From Thermomonas sp. (GTDB lineage: Bacteria > Pseudomonadota > Gammaproteobacteria > Xanthomonadales > Xanthomonadaceae), in assembly GCF_019104945.1 (NCBI RefSeq), contig NZ_JAHRWW010000039.1, positions 1 through 54,493 of the forward strand: 54,493 nt of DNA. Reading direction: 5' to 3'. The position numbers and the translations under genes are program-made. The notes below the pieces were generated by a model, which was not told the DNA's origin, made no database searches, and saw only the letters and a list, made by a program, of their open reading frames with translations. Positions 10,002 to 19,084 of this stretch are shown in pieces. How positions within the stretch are numbered: position 1 is the stretch's first letter; each line of letters begins with the position of its first letter.

Positions 10002-10514
10002 TCAGCGTTCCAAATGAACAGCTTCAACGCCGCTGGCATCGATCAGACGCAACGCTTCCGCTACGCTGCCATAGCCGGGAAACGCAGCATTGGGCGCAAT
10101 TTCCGCCAACGGCACCAGCGCAAAAGCGCGTTCGTGCAAGTGGGGATGCGGCACGCGTAGCCCTGGCTCATTGAGTTTGCGATCGCCATAGAGCAACAGA
10201 TCAAGATCCAGCACGCGCGGCCCCCAGCGCATCGACGCAATTTCGCTATCACGGGTGCGGCCTGCTTTGCGTTCAATATCCAGAAGGTGATGCAATAGCT
10301 CCATTGGCCGAAGCTGCGTACGCAGCAGCGCGGCGGCATTGATGAAGTCAGGCTGATCCACACGCCCCCATGCGGGCGTGCGATATAGCCGCGAAGCGGC
10401 TACAAGCGTGGTTAGCGGCAGCGCACGTAAATCGTCAAAGGCCTGTTGGATGGCCGCAATCGGTTGACCGATATTGGCACCTAAGCCGATACAAACATCG
10501 ATTAGTTGCGTCAT
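10002..10514 (-). CDS. folK: 2-amino-4-hydroxy-6-hydroxymethyldihydropteridine pyrophosphokinase
   Basis: Pyrophosphorylates hydroxymethyl-dihydropterin in folate synthesis. The 170-aa chain has the N-terminal IGLGANIG strand, the SRLYRTPAWG loop, DFINAA, and the HPPK signature around residues 95-107 (MRWGPRVLDLDLL) with metal-binding Asp103 and Asp105, followed by PHPHLHERAF. The start ATG overlaps the pcnB stop as ATGA, so the two are translationally coupled. pcnB-folK-panB-panC-panD is a conserved order in gammaproteobacteria. Confidence 0.95.
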   Translation of the reverse strand: MTQLIDVCIGLGANIGQPIAAIQQAFDDLRALPLTTLVAASRLYRTPAWGRVDQPDFINAAALLRTQLRPMELLHHLLDIERKAGRTRDSEIASMRWGPRVLDLDLLLYGDRKLNEPGLRVPHPHLHERAFALVPLAEIAPNAAFPGYGSVAEALRLIDASGVEAVHLER

Positions 10515-11857
10515 TGCCCATCTCCCGAACGTGGCCGCCTGCGCCGACGGCGGCGCGGTGCCCCCGCATCCTCGCCGCTCGCCATGTCTTCGTCCAGTGC
10601 CTGCGCTTCGCTGCGCACTACGGCCGCCTCCGGCTGTAACTGCGCGTCGCGCCAGAAGGCCACGTCGTCGGCATGCAGCGGCGAGGCCACGAGGCGCAGT
10701 TCGAGAAAATCAAACGCGGCGCGGAAGCGCGGGTGCGATAGCAGACGGAACACGCGCTTACGCTGGCGCAGGGTAAAGCGCGGTTGCAGCAACCAAATTT
10801 CCTGCATGGGCATCGAGAAGCGGCGCGGTAGTGCCACCCGTGCCACTTGCTGCACGGTGACGCGGTCAGCCGCGCGCTGCTGGGCTTCCGTCAAATGCAC
10901 ACCTTGCGCTTGCAACTGAGCCAGCGTGCGGCAATAGGCGGGCCACAACAAGACGGCATACAGGAAGGCAGGAGACACCGCCTGCCCCGCTGTCACGCGC
11001 GCATCGGTATTGCGTAGCCCCTGCAGCAGCATATTGCGCAGTGCACCCGACTTGTTCGATGTCAGCGCCTGCGCCGTCCCCGGCAGCAGCACTGGCAGCA
11101 AACCATGCACTTCTAATAGCTTGAAACAGGCTTCTGCATGCCCGGCCAGAAACATTTTTAAGGTTTCTTCAAACAACCGCGCCGGAGCGGCCTCGGCCAG
11201 CAGCGGAGCCAGCTTGGCAATGGGCTCGGCAGTAGCAGGGTCAATGGTGAAGCCCAGTTTGGCCGCCAGCCGCGCCGCGCGCAGCATGCGTACCGGGTCT
11301 TCACGGTAACGCGCTTCGGGCTCGCCAATCAGGCGCAAGCGACGCGCCTGTACGTCTTCAAAGCCCCCCACATAATCACGAACGGAGAAATCTTCGATCG
11401 TGTAGTACAGGGCATTGGCGGTGAAGTCACGGCGCACCGCGTCTTCTTCGATGGTGCCGTACACGTTGTCGCGCAGTAGGCGGCCACCGTCGTCGGTTAA
11501 ACGGTCACCTTCGTCATCGCCGCCATTGGCGCGAAACGTGGCCACTTCGATAATCTCTCGGCCATAGACCACATGCGCCAAACGGAACCGGCGGCCAATC
11601 AAGCGGCAGTTGCGAAACAGCGCCCTCACCTCTTCCGGCGTGGCATTGGTGGCTACATCAAAGTCTTTCGGTGCGCCGCCCACCAATAGGTCGCGCACGG
11701 CGCCACCGACTAAATAACCTTCAAATCCAGCTTCGCGCAGGCGGTACAGCACGCGCAGCGCATTCGCGCTCATGTGCTTGCGCGACAGGCCGTGCACATC
11801 CCTTGGGATGACGTGTAATTCAGAAGGCGACAACGGTTGTGAGCTGGAATCGGTCAT
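10511..11857 (-). CDS. pcnB: Poly(A) polymerase I
   Basis: Adds 3' poly(A) tails that target RNA for decay. The 448-aa protein has the class II nucleotidyltransferase head with GGAVRD (51-56) and the catalytic DFD (65-67) in KDFDVATNATPEE, then the RRFRLAHV and RDFTANALYY segments shared with CCA-adding enzymes. The long basic C-terminal tail ending RRRRRRRPRS is typical of PcnB rather than Cca. The first gene of the leftward operon; its promoter must lie within the 60 bp before the rightward tRNA-Glu promoter. The C-terminus overlaps folK by 4 bp. Confidence 0.93.
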   Translation of the reverse strand: MTDSSSQPLSPSELHVIPRDVHGLSRKHMSANALRVLYRLREAGFEGYLVGGAVRDLLVGGAPKDFDVATNATPEEVRALFRNCRLIGRRFRLAHVVYGREIIEVATFRANGGDDEGDRLTDDGGRLLRDNVYGTIEEDAVRRDFTANALYYTIEDFSVRDYVGGFEDVQARRLRLIGEPEARYREDPVRMLRAARLAAKLGFTIDPATAEPIAKLAPLLAEAAPARLFEETLKMFLAGHAEACFKLLEVHGLLPVLLPGTAQALTSNKSGALRNMLLQGLRNTDARVTAGQAVSPAFLYAVLLWPAYCRTLAQLQAQGVHLTEAQQRAADRVTVQQVARVALPRRFSMPMQEIWLLQPRFTLRQRKRVFRLLSHPRFRAAFDFLELRLVASPLHADDVAFWRDAQLQPEAAVVRSEAQALDEDMASGEDAGAPRRRRRRRPRSGDGQ

Positions 11858-11892
11858 GCGCTGCTATAGGCAACAAAGGAGACAAAAGGGCG

Positions 11893-11922
11893 TTGCCAGC
11901 GGCAGACGCAGCCCTCTATACT
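11893..11922 (+). promoter_or_regulatory. Putative sigma-70 promoter of tRNA-Glu
   Basis: TTGCCA at 11893-11898 and TATACT at 11917-11922, separated by 18 bp, each match consensus at 5 of 6 positions. Transcription would start near 11929, giving a 5' leader of about 60 nt that RNase P would remove. This is the best promoter match upstream of the tRNA. Confidence 0.6.
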
Positions 11923-11991
11923 AGCAAGCTCGCTGCGGTTTCCGTAAAAAAACGGGCTGATCGTCCCTTCAGCACCGCCGCCAAAACTTAT

Positions 11992-12067
11992 GCTCCCTTC
12001 GTCTAGAGGCCTAGGACGTGGCCCTCTCAAGGCTAAAACACGGGTTCGAATCCCGTAGGGAGCGCCA
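11992..12067 (+). tRNA. tRNA-Glu (anticodon CTC)
   Basis: A 76-nt tRNA with encoded CCA. The acceptor stem pairs GCTCCCT with AGGGAGC; the D-arm carries TCTAGAGGCCTAGGAC, as in bacterial tRNA-Glu. The anticodon arm is TGGCC-CTCTCAA-GGCTA with CTC at 12026-12028 (one G-T wobble in the stem), and the T-arm is ACGGG-TTCGAAT-CCCGT. It reads GAG. A tRNA-Glu(TTC) to read GAA must lie elsewhere in the genome. Confidence 0.95.
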
Positions 12068-12071
12068 AATA

Positions 12072-12105
12072 CTAAAAACCCCATGCAAACGCGTGGGGTT
12101 TTTAG
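12072..12105. terminator. Bidirectional intrinsic terminator
   Basis: A perfect 12-bp inverted repeat, CTAAAAACCCCA (12072-12083) and TGGGGTTTTTAG (12094-12105), with a 10-nt loop. The A/T flanks give a U-run in both directions, so it can end the rightward tRNA-Glu transcript and also the leftward amidohydrolase transcript that stops at 12114. Confidence 0.9.
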
Positions 12106-12113
12106 TTTTCTTT

Positions 12114-13772
12114 TTACGGCTGTGCTTTGAATACGGGCTTGCCGTCCACATAGGTGGCTTTAATCGTTAACGAACGCAGCGTTTTTGCTGGCTCGGCCAA
12201 CGGATCTTCTGCCAGCACTACGAAATCAGCGCGTTTGCCGGGGCTGAGGCTACCGATTTCATTTTCAGCAAACCCCGCGTAGGCCGCCTCCAGCGTGAAG
12301 CCGCGCAATGCTTCAAAGGCGGTGAGCTTTTCGTCTGGGTACCAGCCTCCCGCCGGAAGCCCCTGCGCATCGCTGCGGGTGACCGCCGAATACAGACCTA
12401 GCCTTGGGTTCACCGACTCCACCGGGAAATCTGAGCCAAACGCAAGATGCGCGCCACTGTCACGCAACTGCCGCCACGCATACGCACCCACGATGCGCTT
12501 GGCGCCAACGCGGTCTTCCGCCCAGCCCATATCGCTGGTGGCATGGGTGGGTTGCATCGAAGCAATGACGTGCATTTGCGCAAGCCTTGGCAGGTCTTCT
12601 GGCGACAAAATCTGCGCGTGCTCAATACGCCAGCGGTGATCGCCCTGCACATCCGGCCCCAAGGCTTTGGCGTAAGCATCCAGCGTCATGCGGTTACCAC
12701 GGTCGCCAATGGCGTGCGTGGCCGCCTGCACGCCGCAGCGGTGCGCTTTTTCGGTGGCCGCGGCCATCGCCTCTGGGGTTGTTACCAGTAAGCCGCGATT
12801 GCCGTGGTCGTCGCTGTAATCTTCTAGCATCGCCGCGCCACGGCTGCCCAATGCGCCATCGGCAAACAGCTTCACCGCGCGCATCTGCAAACGCCCAGAC
12901 GGGTGGTGATACAGCCCGTTTTGGCACAGCCACTCCAGCGCTTCGCCGTCGCCATTGGCCATGGCATAGATACGCATAGGCATTTGCCCACGATCGGCCA
13001 GCCGCTGGTACGCCCGCAGCTCTTCCAGCGGAATGCTGGCGTCGTGCGCACCCGTCAAGCCATTGGCAACCGCCGCCTGCATGCCCAGTGTGAGTGCTTT
13101 CTCGCGCATCGCATCGTCCATGGGCGGCAAGACGGCTTCCATGATGTCCATCGCGTTATCAATAAACACTCCATTCGGATTACCCTTAGCATCGCGTCGC
13201 ACCACCCCACCTTCAGGCTGCCACGTTCCGTTCAGGTCACGCTGCACGCGCTTCATTGCACTGCTATTGGCCCAGCCTGCGTGACCATCCACGCGGCGCA
13301 GCCATACCGGGCGATTAGGAAACGCGGCATCCAGATCTGCTGCCGTTGGGAACACTTTTTCCGGCCAGCGGTTTTGATCCCAACCGCGGCCAATCAGCCA
13401 TTCCCCTTCTGGTAGCGTTTTTTCAAACACTTTGAGTTTTCCCAGAATTTCTTGTTTGCTGGTGCTTCCGTCGAGATTGACCTGCATAAAGGTCATCCCC
13501 AGCCCCAGCACGTGGCCGTGTGCGTCGATCAGGCCCGGGATCACCGTGGCTGGCCCCACGTCAAGACGCTCCGCCTTCGGGTAACGCGCCTGCAGTGTTT
13601 TGATATCACCCAGTGCCAGTAGCTTACCGGTGTCATCATAGGCAAGCGCCGTTACCTGCGGTTGAGCGCGGTCCATCGTATGGATCCGGTGCGCGCTTAG
13701 CACGGTCACAGACCCCGCCAGCAGCGGAGCCGAGGCGAAACTCAATAACAAAGCACCAACCAACTTTTGCAT
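12114..13772 (-). CDS. Exported amidohydrolase (YtcJ-like)
   Basis: A 552-aa metal-dependent amidohydrolase with an N-terminal signal peptide (MQKLVGALLLSFASAPLLAG), so probably periplasmic. The metal-site motif GLIDAHGH, the HAIGDRG and RIEHAQ histidines and the closing FGSDFPVE Asp identify the Amidohydro_3/YtcJ group. I set the start at the ATG at 13772, with GGAG upstream and the signal peptide immediately after; the open frame extends 38 codons further into the divergent phoH leader. YtcJ-like enzymes act on amides, imides or carbamates, and the substrate cannot be named. It is divergent from phoH. Confidence 0.85.
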   Translation of the reverse strand: MQKLVGALLLSFASAPLLAGSVTVLSAHRIHTMDRAQPQVTALAYDDTGKLLALGDIKTLQARYPKAERLDVGPATVIPGLIDAHGHVLGLGMTFMQVNLDGSTSKQEILGKLKVFEKTLPEGEWLIGRGWDQNRWPEKVFPTAADLDAAFPNRPVWLRRVDGHAGWANSSAMKRVQRDLNGTWQPEGGVVRRDAKGNPNGVFIDNAMDIMEAVLPPMDDAMREKALTLGMQAAVANGLTGAHDASIPLEELRAYQRLADRGQMPMRIYAMANGDGEALEWLCQNGLYHHPSGRLQMRAVKLFADGALGSRGAAMLEDYSDDHGNRGLLVTTPEAMAAATEKAHRCGVQAATHAIGDRGNRMTLDAYAKALGPDVQGDHRWRIEHAQILSPEDLPRLAQMHVIASMQPTHATSDMGWAEDRVGAKRIVGAYAWRQLRDSGAHLAFGSDFPVESVNPRLGLYSAVTRSDAQGLPAGGWYPDEKLTAFEALRGFTLEAAYAGFAENEIGSLSPGKRADFVVLAEDPLAEPAKTLRSLTIKATYVDGKPVFKAQP

Positions 13773-13874
13773 GGAGCAACTCCGCAATGGATACCCCTTG
13801 CACCTTGCAACAAGCGCATCGTTCAGACAAGTGACGTAGCGGACAGCGCCGCATCGCGCTACCCTTCCCGGCCT

Positions 13875-14852
13875 ATGCAACAGCACGATTTCACACTTGA
13901 ACCCGAAGACACCGAGCGCTTGGCCAATTTAACAGGCCCGTTCGATGCCCATTTACGCCTGATCGAACTGCGCCTTGGCGTGGAAATTGCCAACCGTGGC
14001 GCGGTGTTTCGCGTTCAGGGCGATAGCGAGGCCACGGTGAACCAAGCCGAGCGCCTGCTGCGCGAGCTGTATGCCGATGCCGCCAGCGAAGTGTTGGACG
14101 AACACAGTATCCACACCCGGCTGGGCGCTTATGCCGACGACGCGCCCGCCCCTGTGCGCCATGCAGAGCATGTACCGCAGGATGTGGAAGTGCGGGTCAA
14201 GCGCGGCACCCTGCGCGGACGCGGCGGCAACCAACGCAAATACCTACACGCTATCGCCACCCACGACATCAATTTTGGTATTGGCCCTGCCGGTACCGGC
14301 AAAACCTTCCTCGCAGTGGCAATGGCGGTGGATGCACTGAACCAGTCGCGCGTGCAGCGCGTTATCTTGGTGCGTCCTGCGGTTGAAGCAGGTGAAAAGC
14401 TGGGCTTTCTCCCTGGCGATCTCACCCAAAAAGTTGACCCCTATCTGCGCCCGCTGTATGACGCACTGTATGAAATGCTGGGTGTGGATAAGGTGGCACG
14501 CCTGCTTGAGCGTAACGTAATTGAAATCGCGCCACTGGCCTATATGCGCGGCCGCACGCTGAACGATGCTTTCGTAATTCTGGACGAAGCGCAGAACACC
14601 AGCATCGAACAGATGAAGATGTTTCTCACTCGGCTTGGTTTTGGCAGCACCGCAGTGATCACCGGAGACCTCACCCAGATCGACCTTCCCAAGCACCAGA
14701 AGTCTGGCCTGAAAGACGCCACCGAAGTGCTGCGCGGCGTGGAGGGCGTGAGCTTTACGTTCTTTGAAGCGCGCGATGTTGTGCGTCACCCGCTGGTCGC
14801 ACGTATCGTGAACGCTTATGAGGCGCGCGATGCCGTTACAAAACAGGGGTAA
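13875..14852 (+). CDS. ybeZ: PhoH-family ATPase (YbeZ)
   Basis: A 325-aa PhoH-like ATPase with Walker A GPAGTGKT (137-144), Walker B VILDEAQN (234-241) and the conserved VRPAVEAGEKLGFLPGD and TGDLTQIDLP segments. The family partners with the YbeY endoribonuclease in ribosome and RNA maturation, which fits ybeY starting 3 bp after the stop. The start is the ATG at 13875 (MQQHDFTLEPED), matching the family N-terminus; an upstream in-frame extension reads through the region complementary to the amidohydrolase start. In many gammaproteobacteria miaB precedes this gene; it does not here. Confidence 0.92.
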   Translation: MQQHDFTLEPEDTERLANLTGPFDAHLRLIELRLGVEIANRGAVFRVQGDSEATVNQAERLLRELYADAASEVLDEHSIHTRLGAYADDAPAPVRHAEHVPQDVEVRVKRGTLRGRGGNQRKYLHAIATHDINFGIGPAGTGKTFLAVAMAVDALNQSRVQRVILVRPAVEAGEKLGFLPGDLTQKVDPYLRPLYDALYEMLGVDKVARLLERNVIEIAPLAYMRGRTLNDAFVILDEAQNTSIEQMKMFLTRLGFGSTAVITGDLTQIDLPKHQKSGLKDATEVLRGVEGVSFTFFEARDVVRHPLVARIVNAYEARDAVTKQG

Positions 14853-14855
14853 GAT

Positions 14856-15344
14856 GTGGCTATGACCAAAGGTCCTGTTCGTCTTGATGTGGCTGTGGGG
14901 TACGCGGTATCACGCGCGGGCGTTCCTGCGGCAGTGAGTTTTCGCAAATGGGTCGCCGCCGCGTTAAAGGGGCGCATTCGTGAAGCTGATTTAGCGCTGC
15001 GCTTGGTGGATACCTCTGAAGGCCGCGCGCTGAACCAGCACTATCGCGGCAAAGACTACGCCACCAATGTACTGAGCTTCCCCGCGGACATTCCGCCGGG
15101 GCTGCCGAAGGGCGTCAAACTTCCACTACTGGGAGACCTTGTGATATGCGCCCCAGTGGTGGCGCGCGAGGCCAAAGAACAGGGCAAGCCCCTGCACGCC
15201 CACTACGCCCACCTGACCGTTCACGGCTGCCTGCACCTTTTGGGTTTAGATCATGAAGACCCGCAAGAAGCTGAAGCCATGGAACAGCTCGAGCGCGAGA
15301 TTTTGGCAGGGCTGGGTATTGCCGACCCCTACCAAGACGCCTAA
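14856..15344 (+). CDS. ybeY: Endoribonuclease YbeY
   Basis: A zinc-dependent single-strand endoribonuclease for 16S rRNA 3'-end maturation and ribosome quality control. The 162-aa chain has the metal motif [11 protein letters not shown] with His123, His127 and His133, and the upstream NVLSFPAD segment. I chose the GTG at 14856, with AGGGG 6 nt upstream; an ATG two codons later is an alternative. It is coupled to ybeZ. The C-terminus overlaps the convergent TPR lipoprotein gene by 4 bp, so the transcript must end inside that gene. Confidence 0.95.
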   Translation: MAMTKGPVRLDVAVGYAVSRAGVPAAVSFRKWVAAALKGRIREADLALRLVDTSEGRALNQHYRGKDYATNVLSFPADIPPGLPKGVKLPLLGDLVICAPVVAREAKEQGKPLHAHYAHLTVHGCLHLLGLDHEDPQEAEAMEQLEREILAGLGIADPYQDA

Positions 15345-16819
15345 GGCGCAAACCCCAGCTCGCGCAAAATCGCGGTAAACCGTGCGTCGCTGGAATAGCG
15401 CGAAATATAAGGCATGTAACGGATTTCCATGAGACCAGGATCGCGCGCTTGACGCGCCACGTCTAACCAACGAAACATGGATTCTTCGTCATCACGCTGG
15501 GCATAGACCCCGGCGATCTGGGTTGCGGCTTCGCTCGCGTGCTCGTCAATCAACACCTGCAGCTCACGATCAGAGGCTGCGCGCTCGCCATTGACCCAAT
15601 ACGCCATCGCTAACGCGTAATGCCGCCACAGCGCCTCCGGCTCCTGCTGAGCCATTTTAATGGCCTCAGCACTGCGCCCTTGCTGAAATACCGCCATTGC
15701 CAGAAATGCGTGCGCCAAAGGCAGTTTAGGCTCCAGCGCAAGCGCCTGTTCAAACTCGTGCTCGGCCTGCTCGTAATTGGCCAACCCCAGATACACGCTT
15801 CCCAATGTGTAGTACGGCCCAGGCGATAGCGGGTTGTACTTGATCGCCACACGTAGCGTTTCCAGCGCAGCATCGAGCTTTCCAAAACCAATCTGGCGCA
15901 CCGCCAACGCGCTTTGCAGCGCCGCATCGCTCGGGCGCAGCGCAACGGCTTTCTGCATTTCTTGTAACCCTAGCGCGGGGCTGCTGCCAAGATCAGCCAG
16001 CCAAACCGACATGGCCCAATGGGCTTCCGGCAGATTTGGCGCACGCTGCAGCGCTGCTTCGGCTTCTTGCTTGGCCTGCGCGCGCTCACGCTCCATTTGC
16101 CCGCTGTACAGCGCTGGAAACTGCTGCAACTGCCGCACGCGCGCCATGCTCAAGCGTGCGCTTGCATAGGCGTACTGAGGGTCACTTTGCAATGCGGCTT
16201 GAAAAGCCTTTACCGCCGACTGGATGGAAAAAACGTCGATTCCTTGCAACTGCTGCTCGCCCTCAAGCACCTGCTGATAGGCCGCAAGGCGTTTACTTGG
16301 GGGGCGATCATCGGGCGCCGATAGATCCAGTGGCTCGAGCTGAAGCGCTTGCGCAACCGACTGCAGCACTTCATCTTGCAGGGCAAAGACTTCTTTCTCG
16401 GTGCGCTGATAGTGCTGCTGCCAAAGCGTGCTGCCGTCGGCTGTTTGAATCAGTTCTACCGCCAGCGTGAGCGTGCCATCGCTACGTTGCAGCGTGCCGC
16501 GCAGTAGGTGCGTAGCCCCTAATTTTTCACCGATCACACTATTGAGTTCGCTGCTATCGCGAAAACGAAATGCTGACTCTGGGCTAATCACCGCCAACGC
16601 CTGTTGCTGGCCGAGTACGCGCGCAAAATGGCGGGCCATCCCATCGGCCAACGTATCTTCTGCGGCCAGCGGCAACACGGCCACCACCGCGCGCAGCGTC
16701 GGCGCAACGGGCGCAGGAAGAGGGGCGCTAGGTGCAGGTGGAGCAGGCTTCGAACAGGCGACAAACAGCCCAATGGATGCGATCAACACGGCTGCAATTA
16801 CGCGACGCACAGCGCCCAT
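15341..16819 (-). CDS. TPR lipoprotein with TolB-like N-terminal domain
   Basis: A 492-aa exported protein. Residues 1-22 form a lipoprotein signal ending LFVAC (Cys22), followed by a Pro/Ala linker. Residues 45-150 contain [21 protein letters not shown] and [11 protein letters not shown], as in the TolB-like region attached to CadC/adenylate-cyclase-type sensors. Residues 190-420 hold several tetratricopeptide repeats (for example [31 protein letters not shown]). No DNA-binding or enzyme domain is present. It reads against ybeY and corC and sits between them, splitting a normally continuous cluster. The function is unknown; a scaffold or sensor role at the envelope is likely. Confidence 0.7.
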   Translation of the reverse strand: MGAVRRVIAAVLIASIGLFVACSKPAPPAPSAPLPAPVAPTLRAVVAVLPLAAEDTLADGMARHFARVLGQQQALAVISPESAFRFRDSSELNSVIGEKLGATHLLRGTLQRSDGTLTLAVELIQTADGSTLWQQHYQRTEKEVFALQDEVLQSVAQALQLEPLDLSAPDDRPPSKRLAAYQQVLEGEQQLQGIDVFSIQSAVKAFQAALQSDPQYAYASARLSMARVRQLQQFPALYSGQMERERAQAKQEAEAALQRAPNLPEAHWAMSVWLADLGSSPALGLQEMQKAVALRPSDAALQSALAVRQIGFGKLDAALETLRVAIKYNPLSPGPYYTLGSVYLGLANYEQAEHEFEQALALEPKLPLAHAFLAMAVFQQGRSAEAIKMAQQEPEALWRHYALAMAYWVNGERAASDRELQVLIDEHASEAATQIAGVYAQRDDEESMFRWLDVARQARDPGLMEIRYMPYISRYSSDARFTAILRELGFAP

Positions 16820-16964
16820 CCGAAAAGCCCCCTGCCGTTAAAATTCACGTCTATCACGAAAACGCATGCCTTCGCAAAAAACGGACATTTACCCAACATC
16901 CTGCCATAAGCCGCAAGATTCGCTAGACTTTACCCCTGTTACAAGCCACAAGACCCCACACCCC

Positions 16965-17843
16965 ATGTCCGAGGACGACAGTCGGCAATCCGCCGACTCC
17001 GACGAAAAATCTGCCGATAAGCCCCACCGATCGTGGTTAGACCGCATCAGTGCTGCACTATCGGGCGAGCCTTCCAGCCGTGAAGACTTGATCGAACTTC
17101 TGCGCGATGTGCAGGCCGACGGCGTTATTGGCCCAGACACCCTGCGCATGATCGAAGGCGCCATTGGCATTGCCGAGATGACCGTAGGCGATGTGATGGT
17201 GGCGCGCGCGCAAATGGTGGTACTGCCTGCCGACGGCAAGCTACTTGACCTGATGAAACAGGTGGTAGAGTCGGGCCACTCGCGCTTCCCTGTACACGGT
17301 GAAGACAAAGACGAGATCCTCGGCATCTTACTGGCCAAGGATTTGCTACGCGGCGTTGTTGCCGACAATGGCCCAGCCAGCATTCACGCCCTGCTGCGCC
17401 CTGCGGTGCTCATCCCAGAATCGAAAAATCTCAATGTGCTGCTGCGTGAGTTCCGCCTATCGCGCAACCATATGGCGATTGTGATCGACGAATACGGTGG
17501 TGTTGCGGGGCTTGTCACCATTGAAGACGTATTGGAGCAGATCGTTGGTGACATCGATGACGAGCACGATGACGCTAATGATGAATCCAAGCTCATCGCC
17601 GTACAGGCCGACGGCCAGTTCGTGGTGGACGCACTGACGCCCATTGAAGATTTCAACGAACGCTTCAGTGCCGACTTCCCAGACGATGAATACGACACGA
17701 TTGGCGGTTTGATTACCGCAGCCATTGGCCACCTCCCAGAAGCGGGCGAAGAGCTCACGCTTAATCGCTTCGTGTTCCGCGTCACCAGCGCTGACGCGCG
17801 CCGCCTGCTGGCCCTGCATGTGAGCGTTCATGCGGAAGAGTGA
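16965..17843 (+). CDS. corC: CorC/HlyC-family CBS-domain protein (YbeX)
   Basis: A 292-aa cytoplasmic protein with paired CBS domains (about 65-190, including SGHSRFPVHGEDKDEILGIL and IVIDEYGGVAGLVTIEDVLE) and a C-terminal CorC_HlyC domain (about 205-285). There is no DUF21 membrane domain, which is the short YbeX/CorC form linked to Mg2+/Co2+ efflux and to ribosome function. I chose the ATG at 16965 (MSEDDSRQSAD), which restores the family N-terminus; the frame is open 33 codons upstream. The 3' end overlaps the DUF4105/Lnb-like gene by 14 bp. CorA two genes on supports a divalent-cation theme. Confidence 0.92.
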   Translation: MSEDDSRQSADSDEKSADKPHRSWLDRISAALSGEPSSREDLIELLRDVQADGVIGPDTLRMIEGAIGIAEMTVGDVMVARAQMVVLPADGKLLDLMKQVVESGHSRFPVHGEDKDEILGILLAKDLLRGVVADNGPASIHALLRPAVLIPESKNLNVLLREFRLSRNHMAIVIDEYGGVAGLVTIEDVLEQIVGDIDDEHDDANDESKLIAVQADGQFVVDALTPIEDFNERFSADFPDDEYDTIGGLITAAIGHLPEAGEELTLNRFVFRVTSADARRLLALHVSVHAEE

Positions 17844-19053
17844 TAGCCCATTTTTCTTCGCGCTTGTTCTAGCCGTCTTATGGGCTTGCCTGCCGTGGCA
17901 AGCTCGCGCACAAGTTCAAGCCCAACCAGCCAAAGCCGTAGCAGCACCGCCGCGTATTGGTGTCATCACCATGGGGCCAGGCGATATTTTTTGGGAACGC
18001 TTCGGCCACGACGCCATCGTGGTGGCCGACCCCACGTTACCTTCGCCCATAAGCTATAACTTTGGCTACTTTGATTTAGAAGAAAGCGATTTCGTCACTC
18101 GCTTTCTGAAAGGCAGCATGCGCTATCGGCTAATGGCGCTACCACTCGACGAAGACCTTGACTACTATCGCGAAGTGGGGCGCGGCGCGCACCTGCAATG
18201 GCTCAATCTTTCACCCGAACAAGCGCGCACACTTGCGGCCGCGTTGCGTGAAAATGCCAAACCCGAAAACGCGCGCTACCACTACGACTACTTCACCGAT
18301 AACTGCGCCACCCGCGTACGCGATGCACTCGACCGCGCCTTGGGCGGGCTGCTGAAAAAACAAACCGAAGGCCGCTCCAGCGGCGACACCTACCGCAGTG
18401 AAGCACTGCGGCTCGCATCGCCCGAACCGTGGATGTGGGTTGGGTTTGATCTTGCCCTTGGCCCCTTCGCCGACCGCGCACTCACTCGCTGGCAGCAAGG
18501 TTTTCTACCACGCCGCCTCGCCGACGATCTGCGTCGCGTGAAGCTTGCTAACGGCCAAGCATTGGTGGAAGACGAAGTAGAGCTTCTACCGCAGCGCCAA
18601 GCGGCAGAACCGATGGACTATCGCGATCCATTCTGGCGCTGGCTCATCCTCGGCAGCGTGCTGGCCGCGTGTGTACTTGCTGCTGGCCAGCGCCAAGAAC
18701 GCGTTCTTGCTGCGGCTGCTGGCGTGTTCTGGTTCATCGGCGGCCTGTTAGGCAGCGTACTCCTGCTGGGCTGGGCCTTCACCGAACACCACGCGATGTG
18801 GGCTAACCGCAATCTACTGCTGCTAAGCCCACTCAGCCTGCTGTTGCTCCCTGGCGCATGGGTGCTGCTGCGTGGGCGCACGCCTTCGACACGCTTTCGC
18901 ATCGTATTGGTCATCGTTGCCGCACTGGCCGTACTGGCCTGCCTACCGCTGTGGCTGCAAGTGAACCCACAGCGCAACGGCCACTGGATCGCCCTGCTGC
19001 TGCCGTTGCACGCAGCGCTGGCTTGGCGCTTTAGCCAACGCACAAACGCTTGA
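17830..19053 (+). CDS. DUF4105/Lnb-like membrane protein, candidate lipoprotein N-acyltransferase
   Basis: A 407-aa membrane protein. After a signal or anchor (1-27) comes a periplasmic domain with the DUF4105 pattern: GDIFWERFGHDAIVV (His60) and YDYFTDNCATRVRDAL (Cys159), a papain-like Cys/His arrangement. From about residue 268 there are four or five membrane helices, with the motif FTEHHAMWANRNLLLLSPL (318-336), as in the C-terminal helical part of Lnb proteins. Lnb of Bacteroidetes is a recently described lipoprotein N-acyltransferase unrelated to Lnt. The gene overlaps corC by 14 bp, the place where lnt lies in many gammaproteobacteria. The activity here is inference; many DUF4105 proteins are uncharacterised and an lnt may exist elsewhere. 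Confidence 0.75.
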   Translation: MRKSDSPFFFALVLAVLWACLPWQARAQVQAQPAKAVAAPPRIGVITMGPGDIFWERFGHDAIVVADPTLPSPISYNFGYFDLEESDFVTRFLKGSMRYRLMALPLDEDLDYYREVGRGAHLQWLNLSPEQARTLAAALRENAKPENARYHYDYFTDNCATRVRDALDRALGGLLKKQTEGRSSGDTYRSEALRLASPEPWMWVGFDLALGPFADRALTRWQQGFLPRRLADDLRRVKLANGQALVEDEVELLPQRQAAEPMDYRDPFWRWLILGSVLAACVLAAGQRQERVLAAAAGVFWFIGGLLGSVLLLGWAFTEHHAMWANRNLLLLSPLSLLLLPGAWVLLRGRTPSTRFRIVLVIVAALAVLACLPLWLQVNPQRNGHWIALLLPLHAALAWRFSQRTNA

Positions 19054-19084
19054 AGCCGCACACAAACGGCGGCAGGATGCTGAC

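Noticed and set aside
11854-12084. A 76-codon leftward open frame across the tRNA-Glu gene
   Set aside because: Its first half is the antisense of the tRNA (the familiar YGIRTRVLALRGPRPRPL translation), so it is a shadow.
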